A stretch of DNA of 64,000 nucleotides from Saprospiraceae bacterium (GTDB lineage: Bacteria; Bacteroidota; Bacteroidia; Chitinophagales; Saprospiraceae): the NCBI GenBank assembly GCA_016714025.1, contig JADJOB010000002.1:293501-357500 (forward strand), written 5' to 3'. The notes beneath the pieces are model-generated. The model searched no databases. It saw nothing but the letters and a program-made list of their open reading frames with translations, and was not told the DNA's origin. The position numbers were made by a program, and so were the translations under genes. Shown here piece by piece: positions 44,872 to 53,972 of this stretch. The stretch's first letter is position 1, and each line of letters starts with the position of its first letter.

Positions 44872-46416
44872 CTAATTTTCAAATAAAGTCTTCCAGGAAA
44901 TTTTGTCTGCAATTATTTTCTCAATCGCAGCTATGGATACGCGCTCTTGTTTCAAACTATCCCGATTCCGAATGGTAACTGTATCGTTTTCCAAACTTTC
45001 AAAATCAATCGTAACACAAAAAGGGGTTCCAATGGCATCCTGGCGTCGATAGCGTCTGCCAATTGCATCTTTGTCATCGTATTGGCATAAAAAAGCAAAT
45101 TTTAAGTCTTCAAAAATTGCTTTTGCTTTGTCTACCAATTCAGGTTTATTTTTTAACAAGGGCAAAATGGCGCATTTAACCGGAGCAATGGCGGGATGCA
45201 ATTTTAATACTACCCGCGTAGAAGCATCGCCTTCAGCATCCGGTACGGATTCTTCAGTATACGCATTACTCAACATAGCTAAAAACATCCGGTCACATCC
45301 TATAGAAGTTTCAACAACATAGGGAATGTAATTTTCATTTGATTCCGGATCAAAATACTGCAATTTCTTGCCTGATAATTCCTGGTGACTTTTTAAATCA
45401 AAATCTGTACGCGAATGAATTCCTTCCAGTTCCTTAAATCCAAATGGAAAATCAAACTGGATATCAACGGCTGCATTTGCATAATGAGCTAAATTTTCAT
45501 GGTTATGAAACTTCAGTTTATTTGCAGGTGTACCCAATGCCAAATGCCAGGCCATGCGCTTGGATTTCCAATATTCGTACCATTGCATTTCTTCTCCCGG
45601 CTTGACAAAAAACTGCATTTCCATTTGTTCGAATTCTCGCATCCGGAAAATAAATTGGCGCGCTACGATTTCATTTCTAAATGCCTTTCCAATTTGCGCA
45701 ATGCCAAATGGAATTTTTAAACGACTGGTTTTTTGAACATTTAAAAAATTTACAAAAATACCCTGAGCCGTTTCCGGTCGTAAATAGAGTTTGCCTTCTT
45801 CTCCTGCAATGTTTCCTAATTGGGTATTAAACATCAGATTAAACTGACGGACTTCCGTCCAATTTCTTGAACCAGAATCAGGATCTGCTATTTCACAATC
45901 TTCTATCAGTTGTTTGAGTCCGGCCATGTCGTTTGAAGCCATAGACTGGACCAATCGATCATTGACTTGATTCCATTTCGTCTTTATTTCCTGAATCCTT
46001 GGATTGGTTCCACGGTATAATTTTTCATCGAAACTTTCTCCAAAACGCTTCTGCGCTTTTTCAACTTCCTTATTAATTTTTTCGTCCAGTTTATCAAGAT
46101 AATTTTCGATCAACTGATCGGCGCGGTACCTTTTTTTTGAATCCTTATTATCAACTAAAGGATCATTAAATGCATCGACGTGACCGGAGGCTTTCCAGGT
46201 TTTAGGGTGCATAAAAATGGCTGCATCCAGACCTACAATGTGTTGATGCATTTGCACCATGCTTTTCCACCAATACGCTTTAATATTATTTTTTAATTCA
46301 ACGCCATTGGGTGCATAATCATATACAGCGCTTAAGCCATCATAAATTTCAGATGATGGATAAATGAATCCGTATTCTTTGCAATGAGAGACCAGCTTTT
46401 TAAATAAATCGTCCAC
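44872..46416 (-). CDS. glyQS: Glycine-tRNA ligase, dimeric type
   Basis: The 514-residue class II synthetase resembles the single-chain (alpha2) glycyl-tRNA synthetase: N-terminal FIYPSSEIYDGLSAVYDYAPNG, motif 2 FRNEIVARQFIFRMREFEQMEMQFF at about residues 228-253, YVVETSIGCDRM for motif 3, and the anticodon-binding domain with CAILPLL at the C-terminus. It attaches glycine to tRNA-Gly in the cytoplasm. The alpha2beta2 GlyQ/GlyS type of most bacteria is absent here. It lies between gyrB (52 bp upstream) and GNAT on the minus strand; the length is normal for Bacteroidota. Confidence 0.95.
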   Translation of the reverse strand: MDDLFKKLVSHCKEYGFIYPSSEIYDGLSAVYDYAPNGVELKNNIKAYWWKSMVQMHQHIVGLDAAIFMHPKTWKASGHVDAFNDPLVDNKDSKKRYRADQLIENYLDKLDEKINKEVEKAQKRFGESFDEKLYRGTNPRIQEIKTKWNQVNDRLVQSMASNDMAGLKQLIEDCEIADPDSGSRNWTEVRQFNLMFNTQLGNIAGEEGKLYLRPETAQGIFVNFLNVQKTSRLKIPFGIAQIGKAFRNEIVARQFIFRMREFEQMEMQFFVKPGEEMQWYEYWKSKRMAWHLALGTPANKLKFHNHENLAHYANAAVDIQFDFPFGFKELEGIHSRTDFDLKSHQELSGKKLQYFDPESNENYIPYVVETSIGCDRMFLAMLSNAYTEESVPDAEGDASTRVVLKLHPAIAPVKCAILPLLKNKPELVDKAKAIFEDLKFAFLCQYDDKDAIGRRYRRQDAIGTPFCVTIDFESLENDTVTIRNRDSLKQERVSIAAIEKIIADKISWKTLFEN

Positions 46417-46468
46417 ACAAAAAAATTAAAACTGTAAAAATGAATTTCAAACTTTAATTCAAGCTAAA

Positions 46469-48403
46469 CTAGATATCAATATTCGCATATACCGCATGTT
46501 TTTCTATAAAATCCCTGCGGGGCGGAACATCTTCTCCCATTAAAATTGAAAAATAATAACTTGCATTGGATGCATCTTCAATATCTACCCGGCTTAAGAT
46601 TCTTCGTGCAGGATCCATGGTAGTTTCCCATAATTGTTCGGCGTTCATTTCACCCAAACCTTTATATCGTTGAATGTGCACACTGTCTTCTTTTCCTTTG
46701 CCCAATTCTTCAACAATGGCTATGCGCTCTTTTTCATTCCAGGCATATTTTGCTTCTTTTCCTTTCTTTACTAAATACAAAGGAGGTCGTGCAATAAATA
46801 AATGTCCATTCTGAATTAATTCAACCATGTACCTGTAAAAGAATGTAAGAATCAGTGTTGTAATATGCGAACCATCCACGTCCGCGTCGCACATGATCAC
46901 TACTTTGTGGTAACGAAGTTTATCAATATTTAATTTGCGCTGACCGTCTTCATCTTCAATGATGTGGACGCCCAATGCAGTAAACATATTCTTGATTTCT
47001 TCGTTTTCATATATTTTATACTCCAATGCTTTTTCAACATTCAGAATTTTACCACGCAAAGGAAGGATGGCTTGAAAATTTCTGTTACGCCCTTGTTTAG
47101 CTGTTCCACCCGCACTATCTCCCTCAACTAAAAACAACTCAGATTCTTCTGCAGAACGCGACGAACAGTCTGCCAATTTTCCGGGAAGTCCGCCTCCGGT
47201 TAATACATTTTTCCGCTGAACCATTTCACGTGCTTTGCGAGCAGCATGTCTGGCAGTTGCAGCTAAGATGACTTTATCAATAATACGGCGTGCTTCTTTT
47301 GGGTTTTGTTCAAGAAATGCCATCAGGGCATCTCCGACAATTCGTGAAACCACGCCAACCACTTCAGAATTACCCAATTCTCCTTTAGTCTGCCCTTTAA
47401 ACTGGGGTTCCGGAACTTTGACAGATACTACAGCTGTCAATCCTTCCCGAAAGTCTTCCCCACTGATTTCCATTTTCAACTTACTGAAAAATCCATTGGA
47501 ATCCCCATATTGCTTAAAAACACGTGCTAGTGCCCGGCGATAACCACTAAGGTGGGTTCCTCCTTCCCGGGTATAAATATTATTTACATAGGACAATACA
47601 TTTTCCTGAAAACCGGTATTGTATTGCATCGCAATTTCCACTTCAACATTTTCTTCCTTTCCGGTTACATAAATTGGATTTTCTGTTAATGGAGGCCGTC
47701 CCTGATCTAAAAACTGAACAAACTCTCTGAGACCCCCTTCTGAAAAGAATTTCTCTTCACGTTGCTGCCCTTCCCGTTCGTCTTTTAAATAAATTGTCAG
47801 GCCATTATTTAAAAAAGAGAGTTCCCGGATTCTTTGAGCCAGTGTATCAAAACTATAAATCAGGGTTTCGAAAATTTCTTCATCCGGTCTGAAAATTACC
47901 GTCGTCCCCCTGGAATTTGTTTCACCGATTTCACGAACCGATTCTTTTGGCTTTCCTCGCTCATACTCCTGCATATACACCTTCCCTTCCCGGCGAACTT
48001 CCACCCGAAGGTAGGCGGACAGGGCATTCACACACGAAACGCCTACTCCGTGCAAACCACCTGAAACTTTATAGGAATCTTTATCAAATTTACCGCCCGC
48101 ATGCAATACGGTCATAACTACCTCAAGAGCTGATTTCTTGAGTTTCTCATGCATATCAACCGGAATTCCCCGTCCATTGTCTTCAACACGGATGGAATTA
48201 TCTGGTAGGATATTAACAAGAATATGACTGCAATGACCTGCGAGGTGCTCATCGATCGAGTTATCAATTACCTCCCAAACTAAATGGTGTAAGCCTTTCA
48301 CATCGGTACTTCCGATGTACATTCCAGGACGTCTTCGTACAGCTTCTAATCCTTCTAATGCCTGTATACTCGATGCGCTGTAATCACTGCCTTTTTGAGT
48401 CAT
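46469..48403 (-). CDS. gyrB: DNA gyrase subunit B
   Basis: The 644-residue protein has the GHKL ATPase domain (EVIDNSIDEHLAGH, DNGRGIPVD, GLHGVGVSCVNALS), the transducer, and the TOPRIM domain (EGDSAGGTAKQGRNR, CDADVDGSHI) ending with the GyrA-interacting tail. The length of about 640 residues is the short form and fits GyrB of Bacteroidota rather than the 800-residue form of enterobacteria. Together with GyrA it introduces negative supercoils using ATP. ParE could be confused with it, but the motifs and length favour GyrB. A TATCTTTG box lies at 48427-48434 on the minus strand, 23 bp upstream. Confidence 0.95.
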   Translation of the reverse strand: MTQKGSDYSASSIQALEGLEAVRRRPGMYIGSTDVKGLHHLVWEVIDNSIDEHLAGHCSHILVNILPDNSIRVEDNGRGIPVDMHEKLKKSALEVVMTVLHAGGKFDKDSYKVSGGLHGVGVSCVNALSAYLRVEVRREGKVYMQEYERGKPKESVREIGETNSRGTTVIFRPDEEIFETLIYSFDTLAQRIRELSFLNNGLTIYLKDEREGQQREEKFFSEGGLREFVQFLDQGRPPLTENPIYVTGKEENVEVEIAMQYNTGFQENVLSYVNNIYTREGGTHLSGYRRALARVFKQYGDSNGFFSKLKMEISGEDFREGLTAVVSVKVPEPQFKGQTKGELGNSEVVGVVSRIVGDALMAFLEQNPKEARRIIDKVILAATARHAARKAREMVQRKNVLTGGGLPGKLADCSSRSAEESELFLVEGDSAGGTAKQGRNRNFQAILPLRGKILNVEKALEYKIYENEEIKNMFTALGVHIIEDEDGQRKLNIDKLRYHKVVIMCDADVDGSHITTLILTFFYRYMVELIQNGHLFIARPPLYLVKKGKEAKYAWNEKERIAIVEELGKGKEDSVHIQRYKGLGEMNAEQLWETTMDPARRILSRVDIEDASNASYYFSILMGEDVPPRRDFIEKHAVYANIDI

Positions 48404-48533
48404 ATATTTTTATTGAAAATGGACTGCAAAGATAGCAATTTTAAGCCGCAATTTCAGGCTTTTAAATGCATTAAATTAGCTGAAAATTCAGGGTTTTCCA
48501 GCGATTTGGTAAAATGAAAATGAATGCAAATTT

Positions 48534-49025
48534 TTACTTCAAAAATGACTTGAGTTTGTTCTCGAGTTCATATTCATCTCCGGGGGTATACCCATTGTGT
48601 GTATAAAGGATCGTGCCGCTTGCATCTACTACAAATGTTTGCGGAATGGATTGAAAATTTAAATTGCGGAGCATGTCTTTATTTGCATCTGAAAGTATCG
48701 TATAATCCCATGCTTTTTGACTAACCAATGGTTTCACCTTGTTTAAGGCCTGTGCGTCATCGATCGTTACAGCCACAACTTCTACACCCATTTTCTGCCA
48801 TTCAGGGTAAAGTGGTTTGATTGCATCCAGTTCTTTTTTACATGGGGAACACCAGGTTGCCCAAAAACTGATAACGGTCAATTTATTTTTTGCAAAGCTC
48901 GCATTTAGGTTTACTGCTTTTCCATCCAGGGATTTCAAATTGGCAGTAGGAAATTTCTTATCGCCAATTGTAAAGGATAAAAGTGCAAAACTCAAGATGA
49001 GGCCAAAGGCTGAAAAGGTTTTCAT
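48534..49025 (-). CDS. TlpA/ResA-like secreted thioredoxin
   Basis: The 163-residue protein has an N-terminal signal sequence (MKTFSAFGLILSFALLSFTIG), and a thioredoxin fold with active site FWATWCSPCKKEL (about residues 54-66) and cis-Pro segment SIPQTFVVD. It is a periplasmic or membrane-facing thiol-disulfide protein. It is divergent from the DUF6029 gene across 78 bp, and the Omp28-like lipoprotein gene with a CxxC motif follows DUF6029. The same trio (TlpA, DUF6029, Omp28) is one I associate with other Bacteroidota. Its start codon is the ATG at 49025; length is normal. Confidence 0.88.
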   Translation of the reverse strand: MKTFSAFGLILSFALLSFTIGDKKFPTANLKSLDGKAVNLNASFAKNKLTVISFWATWCSPCKKELDAIKPLYPEWQKMGVEVVAVTIDDAQALNKVKPLVSQKAWDYTILSDANKDMLRNLNFQSIPQTFVVDASGTILYTHNGYTPGDEYELENKLKSFLK

Positions 49026-49103
49026 TTGATTTAATTGTTTTTTGATGCTGTAAAATTCTTTAAAATATTCCGTTACTTTATCCCAGCATAAATCAATTAA
49101 CGA

Positions 49104-50750
49104 ATGTTTAACCAGAGTATAAAACTAGCCCTGCTTTGTTGTATTGTATTCAATATCAATCTTATACATGCACAGGACCAATTGATTTTGGGAGGGGGAT
49201 TTCAAACCAATGCCAACTTATTTATCCGGGATAGTTTGAGGGAAGCCTATAAAAGTCCACAATACTCCTATCAATTGTTTGGATCAGAATCCTGGTTGGA
49301 TCTTACCGCTTCCTACCAGGGTTTTACCGGAGCCATCCGTTTTGATGCATTTAATAATTCTAATTTACGGAATCCGGTTGCTTCTCATACAGATTTCGGG
49401 ATTGGAAAATGGTACATCCAAAAAGAAACCGATCAGTTTGAAGTCGCTGCCGGGTATCTCTACGATCAAATAGGCAGTGGAATCATTTATCGTGCTTATG
49501 AAGAACGTGCCCAACTCATAGACAATGCGCTAATTGGTGTATCCGGGAAGTATAAATGGAATGACAATTGGTCGGTTCGTGGATTTGTAGGCAAACAAAA
49601 AAATTTATTCGACTCCTACAATGCAGTATTAAAGGGAGTTGCTGTTTCGGGATTCTATAAACCAACCGATAGCAGCAGTTGGAGTATTGCCCCCGGTTTT
49701 GGATTTGTAAATCGCACATTTGGTGAGGCCATTGTAAACCAATTGACAGGAATTCTTTCAAACTACCATCCGGTAGATCAATTTAATCCCTATTACAACA
49801 GCAATTCAGTAAGCATTTTCAATAATTTAAACTGGAAAGATTTTTCCTGGTATTTTGAAACTGCATATAAACCCAAAGATATTTTTGAAGACGACAAAGC
49901 CATCAAACGCGATCCAATAGATACCATTACAACAACTACCACCGGTAAATTGGTATCCAAAGAAGGCACTGTATTTTATACGAGCTTGTCTTATGCCAAA
50001 CATAAACTCGGTATTACTGCTGAATTCAAACGCACGGATGGATTTTTATTCCGTACCGAACCCTTACTCAGTAAAAACAATGGATTGATCGGCTACATTC
50101 CACCCATGGCTAAAATAAACACCTTTCGCCTAACTTCCTTCTATTATCCGGCAACCCAATTTTTAGATGAAATGGCTTATCAATTTGACATCAAATATGG
50201 ATTGGGAGAGCACTGGAATCTGTCTTTAAATCTTTCAGAAATTCGGGATAAAAATTTTGACAAACAATATTATAGGGAGATTTATGCAGAAGCCATTTAT
50301 AAACACGATCAAAAGTGGCAACTGACTGGAGGTATCCAACATCAGTTTTTTAATTTGGATTTATACTATCAGAAAGTTGGTGAAGCAGATGTAAAAACCA
50401 TCACACCGTTTGTTGAATATTTATATCGCTTTACACGCAAAACATCCTTGCGTATAGAATCACAATATATGAATAACGACCATGACACCGGTTCTTGGAT
50501 CTTTGGTTTGGCAGAATTGGGCATTGCACCGCATTTCTTATTTGAAATTTCTGATATGTACAATGCTAAACCTACCAAAGGACATGATGATCTGCATTAC
50601 ATTTCAGGTGGAATGGTTTATACAAGAGGATCCAATCGATTCGGACTGCGATACGTTCAGCAACGGGAAGGCATCATCTGTTCCGGCGGTATTTGCAGAT
50701 TGGAACCTGCATTTAGCGGGATGCGATTGAGTATTACGAGTACGTTTTGA
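49104..50750 (+). CDS. DUF6029 family outer membrane beta-barrel protein
   Basis: The 548-residue protein starts with a signal peptide (cleavage near IHAQ). It continues with alternating strands and aromatic ends: GGGFQTNANLFIRDS, YSYQLFGSESWLDLTASYQGF and later YRIESQYMNNDHDTG-like segments, ending in RLSITSTF with the terminal Phe expected for an outer-membrane barrel. It matches the Bacteroidota family DUF6029, whose function is unknown. It is divergent from the TlpA-like gene and followed by Omp28, suggesting a shared function in outer-membrane thiol handling. A heptamer satellite starts right after its stop. Confidence 0.8.
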   Translation: MFNQSIKLALLCCIVFNINLIHAQDQLILGGGFQTNANLFIRDSLREAYKSPQYSYQLFGSESWLDLTASYQGFTGAIRFDAFNNSNLRNPVASHTDFGIGKWYIQKETDQFEVAAGYLYDQIGSGIIYRAYEERAQLIDNALIGVSGKYKWNDNWSVRGFVGKQKNLFDSYNAVLKGVAVSGFYKPTDSSSWSIAPGFGFVNRTFGEAIVNQLTGILSNYHPVDQFNPYYNSNSVSIFNNLNWKDFSWYFETAYKPKDIFEDDKAIKRDPIDTITTTTTGKLVSKEGTVFYTSLSYAKHKLGITAEFKRTDGFLFRTEPLLSKNNGLIGYIPPMAKINTFRLTSFYYPATQFLDEMAYQFDIKYGLGEHWNLSLNLSEIRDKNFDKQYYREIYAEAIYKHDQKWQLTGGIQHQFFNLDLYYQKVGEADVKTITPFVEYLYRFTRKTSLRIESQYMNNDHDTGSWIFGLAELGIAPHFLFEISDMYNAKPTKGHDDLHYISGGMVYTRGSNRFGLRYVQQREGIICSGGICRLEPAFSGMRLSITSTF

Positions 50751-50754
50751 GGAA

Positions 50755-50911
50755 GTTGATAGGTGATGGTTGATAGGTGATGGTTGATAGGTGATAGTTG
50801 ATGGTTGATGGGTGATGGGTGATGGGTGATGGTTGATGGGTGATGGGTGATGGGTGATGGGTGATGGGTGATGGGTGATGGGTGATAGGTGATGGTTGAT
50901 GGTTGATAGTT
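50755..50911. repeat. Heptanucleotide tandem repeat (TGATGGG/TGATGGT/TGATAGG)
   Basis: About 22 copies of a 7-bp unit run in tandem: TGATGGT and TGATAGG alternate at the left, TGATGGG dominates in the centre. A few units of the complementary word (TCAACTA/TCAACTC) occur at 35036-35057. The tract lies between DUF6029 and Omp28, replacing most of the 279-bp gap. It resembles short tandemly repeated heptamers of other bacteria. No gene is read across it with confidence. Confidence 0.92.
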
Positions 50912-51029
50912 GGAATATAATTTCGTTGCGAATTTGCGTCTTTGCGAGAATCAAATTTTGAAAAATGGATTTTTATATTCGTATTTACTACTTGCGAAAA
51001 TTGTTTTGAGTCTAATAATAATTTCTAAT

Positions 51030-51860
51030 ATGAAAAAAATACTTTTCATTTTAATTTCTATTTCAGTTCTCCTTTCTTGTTCGGATTGGGAAGTCGAAAT
51101 CCCATTAAATAACAACACGACCCCACCTGAAAAAACGAAACGCGTGGTGTTGATTGAAGAATTTACAGGCGCTTCCTGTGTAAATTGTCCAAAAGGAATT
51201 GCTCAAACCACTGCGATCCGCAATGCGTATCCCGACAATGTAGTCGTGGTGGCAGTGCATTCCAATTTTCTAGGCGCTCCTGCCACTGCCGGTCAGGTAA
51301 ATTTAAGAACTCCCGATGCACAAGCCATTGAAGCCTTTTTAGGCAGCTGGTTTTCAAAACCAGAAGCTGCTTTCAACCGAAAATACGATGATGCCAATCA
51401 AACCTACCGATATGGTTCACCAGATAGTTGGCGAGGCATCGTAGAAGAGGAATTGAAGAAAGATCCAATGGTCGAATTGATTATAGATAAAAGCTTTAAT
51501 GAAACCACCCGAGAATTAAAAGTAACATTAAAAGTAAAAGGTCTAGTTGCAATTTCTAAACCATTGCACATCCATTGTGGCATTACAGAATCCGAAATCA
51601 TTGCGGATCAATTAGATAATACCGGCAAATTAATTGACTTTGTACACAACCATGCTTTGCGTAAAATGCTATCCCCAATTCCTGGTGATAAAATTGCTGA
51701 TGGAATCGCCGTGAATCAAGCTTTAGAGCAAGAATACAACTTTACTTTACCCATAGACAACATCCTTTGGAAACCAGAACATTGTGAGATTTTTGCCTAC
51801 GTTTCATTGGATGAAACTGAAAAATACATTCTCCAGGCTGCTGAAGTTAAATTGAAATAA
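51030..51860 (+). CDS. Omp28-related outer membrane lipoprotein
   Basis: The product has 276 residues from the ATG at 51030, which gives a lipoprotein signal ending in LLSC with the lipidated Cys at residue 17; an upstream ATG at 50910 would add 40 residues in front and is rejected. A thioredoxin-like segment with FTGASCVNCPKG (CxxC) follows at about residues 47-58, then the Omp28 domain. Omp28 was described as an outer-membrane lipoprotein in Porphyromonas, and its precise role is unclear. The gene belongs to the TlpA-DUF6029-Omp28 neighbourhood. A 48-bp perfect palindrome lies 3 bp behind its stop. Confidence 0.85.
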   Translation: MKKILFILISISVLLSCSDWEVEIPLNNNTTPPEKTKRVVLIEEFTGASCVNCPKGIAQTTAIRNAYPDNVVVVAVHSNFLGAPATAGQVNLRTPDAQAIEAFLGSWFSKPEAAFNRKYDDANQTYRYGSPDSWRGIVEEELKKDPMVELIIDKSFNETTRELKVTLKVKGLVAISKPLHIHCGITESEIIADQLDNTGKLIDFVHNHALRKMLSPIPGDKIADGIAVNQALEQEYNFTLPIDNILWKPEHCEIFAYVSLDETEKYILQAAEVKLK

Positions 51861-51863
51861 TCT

Positions 51864-51911
51864 TTCCCCATCCCAAAGCTGGGGTTTAAACCCCAGCTTT
51901 GGGATGGGGAA
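51864..51911. repeat. 48-bp perfect palindrome, possible bidirectional terminator
   Basis: Two 24-bp arms meet without spacer at 51887/51888 (TTCCCCATCCCAAAGCTGGG and onward, centre GGGTTTAAACCC). The RNA would form a very stable hairpin with a tiny loop. It begins 3 bp after the Omp28 stop codon. A T-run is missing, so it may act as a strong transcript end, an RNA-stabilising hairpin or a mobile palindrome rather than a textbook terminator. Confidence 0.9.
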
Positions 51912-51982
51912 GGGAATGGGACTCGTGGTGGACCTTACAATCCATCAAAAACTATTTACCTTAAAAATTCGTTTTAGACCTT

Positions 51983-53782
51983 ATGCGCATGTTTCTTTTG
52001 TTTTTTGTTTTGTTTTTGAATTCGGGATTGCAGGCCCAGGATCCGCGTCTTGCTCAACAGTATTTTAATGATGGTGAATATGAAAAAGCGGCTAGCCTGT
52101 ATCAATCCATGTACCAAAAAAATCCAGGAAATGACAATTTTTTCAGTCGATATCTGGATTGCCTGATGCTATTGAAACGCTATGAAGAATGCGAGAACAT
52201 TGTTCGCACAGAAATAAATAAGAGACCCAAAGAGGTGAGTTTATATGCTACTTATGGGAATCTGTTAATCAATCGAAATCAACCGGAGAAAGCTGAAAAA
52301 CAATTTAATGAGGCCATCGATAAATTGGGACCGGATGTGTCGGTAATCCACCGGCTTGCAAATGTGTTCATCCAGAATGCGCGATACGACCTGGCAATTA
52401 AGACCTATGAAAAAGGTGAGAAAATTTTAAAACCCCAGGCTTATTTTACCTACAATCTTGCAGATTTGTATCGGAGGAAAGGAGATATCGAAACCATGGT
52501 TCGGTATTTATTGGATGGGATCGAAAACAATTCGGTTCAGCTCATGAGCGTCCAGAGTTTATTGATTGCCTATTTAAGTCCGGAACAGTACCAAATTCTG
52601 ACGGAACAAATTTATCAACGACTTGAAAAAAATCCAGAAGCCATTCCTGAAGCTGAGTTGCTTCAATGGGCTCTAACTCAGATGAAGGAATATGCCGGAG
52701 CATTGCGTCAGGCAAAAGCATTGGATCGAAAACTTAAAGAAAATGGAACCCGTGTTTACAATTTGGCGATGGCCGCAGCGGTTGATAATGATTTGCGGAC
52801 AGCAATCGATGGTTTTAATTACATTAAGGAAGCCGGACCTTCGGGTTCATATTATCACGATGCCAATCGCCAGGTCCTGGCATGCAGACGGCGCATGATT
52901 GTAGATCAGAATGATTATAAAACCCAGGATTTGTTATCGCTCGAAACGGATTATCAGAATTATAAAAATGAATTTGGCAGCAATTATTTATCTGCATCCT
53001 TATTGATAGAATATGCTGAATTGGAAGCTCGCTATTTAAACAATTTGCCAAAAGCAATCAGTATTCTATTGGAAGTTGTCAACAGCAATTATATTGAAAT
53101 GCATTTAAAAGCGCAAGCCAAATTGGATTTAGCTGATTATTATTTGATCAGTGGGGAGCGATGGGAAGCCAGTTTATTGTATTCACAAGTGGACAAAGAT
53201 TTTAAGGAAGACGAGTTGGGTGAAATGGCCCGGTTCCGAAATGCACGACTCTCGTATTTCGCTGGAGATTTTAGTTGGGCACAGGAACAGTTTAGTATTT
53301 TAAAGCGTGCTACCAGTAAACTGATTTCAAACGATGCCATTGATTTATCCGTATTTATCCAGGATAATTTAAACCAGGATACCACCGGTGAATCCTTAAT
53401 GTTGTATTCACAAGCAGAACTCAAAGTATTTCAAAATCAATACGATTCTGCCCTTGTTAAATTAAATCAAATCCCCTTCACCGATCCGGATTCAAAATAT
53501 CTGGAAGATGATGTTTGGTTTTTGGAAGCGCGTATTTATAATCATCAGAAAAAAACCGAATTAGCTATTCAGAAATACGAGCTGATTCTTGAAAAACATA
53601 AAGAAGAAATACGTGCTGACAATTCCCTCTATGAACTTGCAAAAATTTACGACTACCAGCTCAACAATAAAGAAAAATCCAAAGAGCTTTACGAAAAATT
53701 ATTTGTGGATTTTAGCAACTCCGTTTTAGCTGTAGAAGCTCGCAAACGTTATCGGATATTGCGTGGGGATAAGGTACAATAA
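51983..53782 (+). CDS. Secreted tetratricopeptide-repeat protein
   Basis: The 599-residue protein begins with a signal peptide (MRMFLLFFVLFLNSGLQAQ). TPR units follow at about residues 24-57 (AQQYFNDGEYEKAASLYQSM), 58-92, 93-126 and further weaker repeats to the C-terminus (ELAIQKYELILEKHKEEI at about 530). Such proteins act as periplasmic scaffolds and no enzyme domain is present. The late repeats with a TolA/BamD-like spacing resemble tol-pal-system or gliding-associated TPR proteins in Bacteroidota, but no specific name is supported. It lies 71 bp after the palindrome and on the same strand as Omp28. Confidence 0.78.
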   Translation: MRMFLLFFVLFLNSGLQAQDPRLAQQYFNDGEYEKAASLYQSMYQKNPGNDNFFSRYLDCLMLLKRYEECENIVRTEINKRPKEVSLYATYGNLLINRNQPEKAEKQFNEAIDKLGPDVSVIHRLANVFIQNARYDLAIKTYEKGEKILKPQAYFTYNLADLYRRKGDIETMVRYLLDGIENNSVQLMSVQSLLIAYLSPEQYQILTEQIYQRLEKNPEAIPEAELLQWALTQMKEYAGALRQAKALDRKLKENGTRVYNLAMAAAVDNDLRTAIDGFNYIKEAGPSGSYYHDANRQVLACRRRMIVDQNDYKTQDLLSLETDYQNYKNEFGSNYLSASLLIEYAELEARYLNNLPKAISILLEVVNSNYIEMHLKAQAKLDLADYYLISGERWEASLLYSQVDKDFKEDELGEMARFRNARLSYFAGDFSWAQEQFSILKRATSKLISNDAIDLSVFIQDNLNQDTTGESLMLYSQAELKVFQNQYDSALVKLNQIPFTDPDSKYLEDDVWFLEARIYNHQKKTELAIQKYELILEKHKEEIRADNSLYELAKIYDYQLNNKEKSKELYEKLFVDFSNSVLAVEARKRYRILRGDKVQ

Positions 53783-53972
53783 AAATGCTCCAACGAATTT
53801 TATTTTAATTTATTTCAAATTCATTCTTTTTTTAATTTCATTTACTTTAGTAAATAAAGCATCCTATTCTTGCTACAATTTCAATACTGATTCGTTATCT
53901 TATTAAAGCAGCAAGAAACATTAGCTAGTTTAATTACTGCATAGCTTTTACTACTAACTATCCTTTACGAAT

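Noticed and set aside
50604..50954. 116-codon minus-strand frame with His/Pro/Ser/Thr repeats
   Set aside because: It is a translation of the heptanucleotide satellite.
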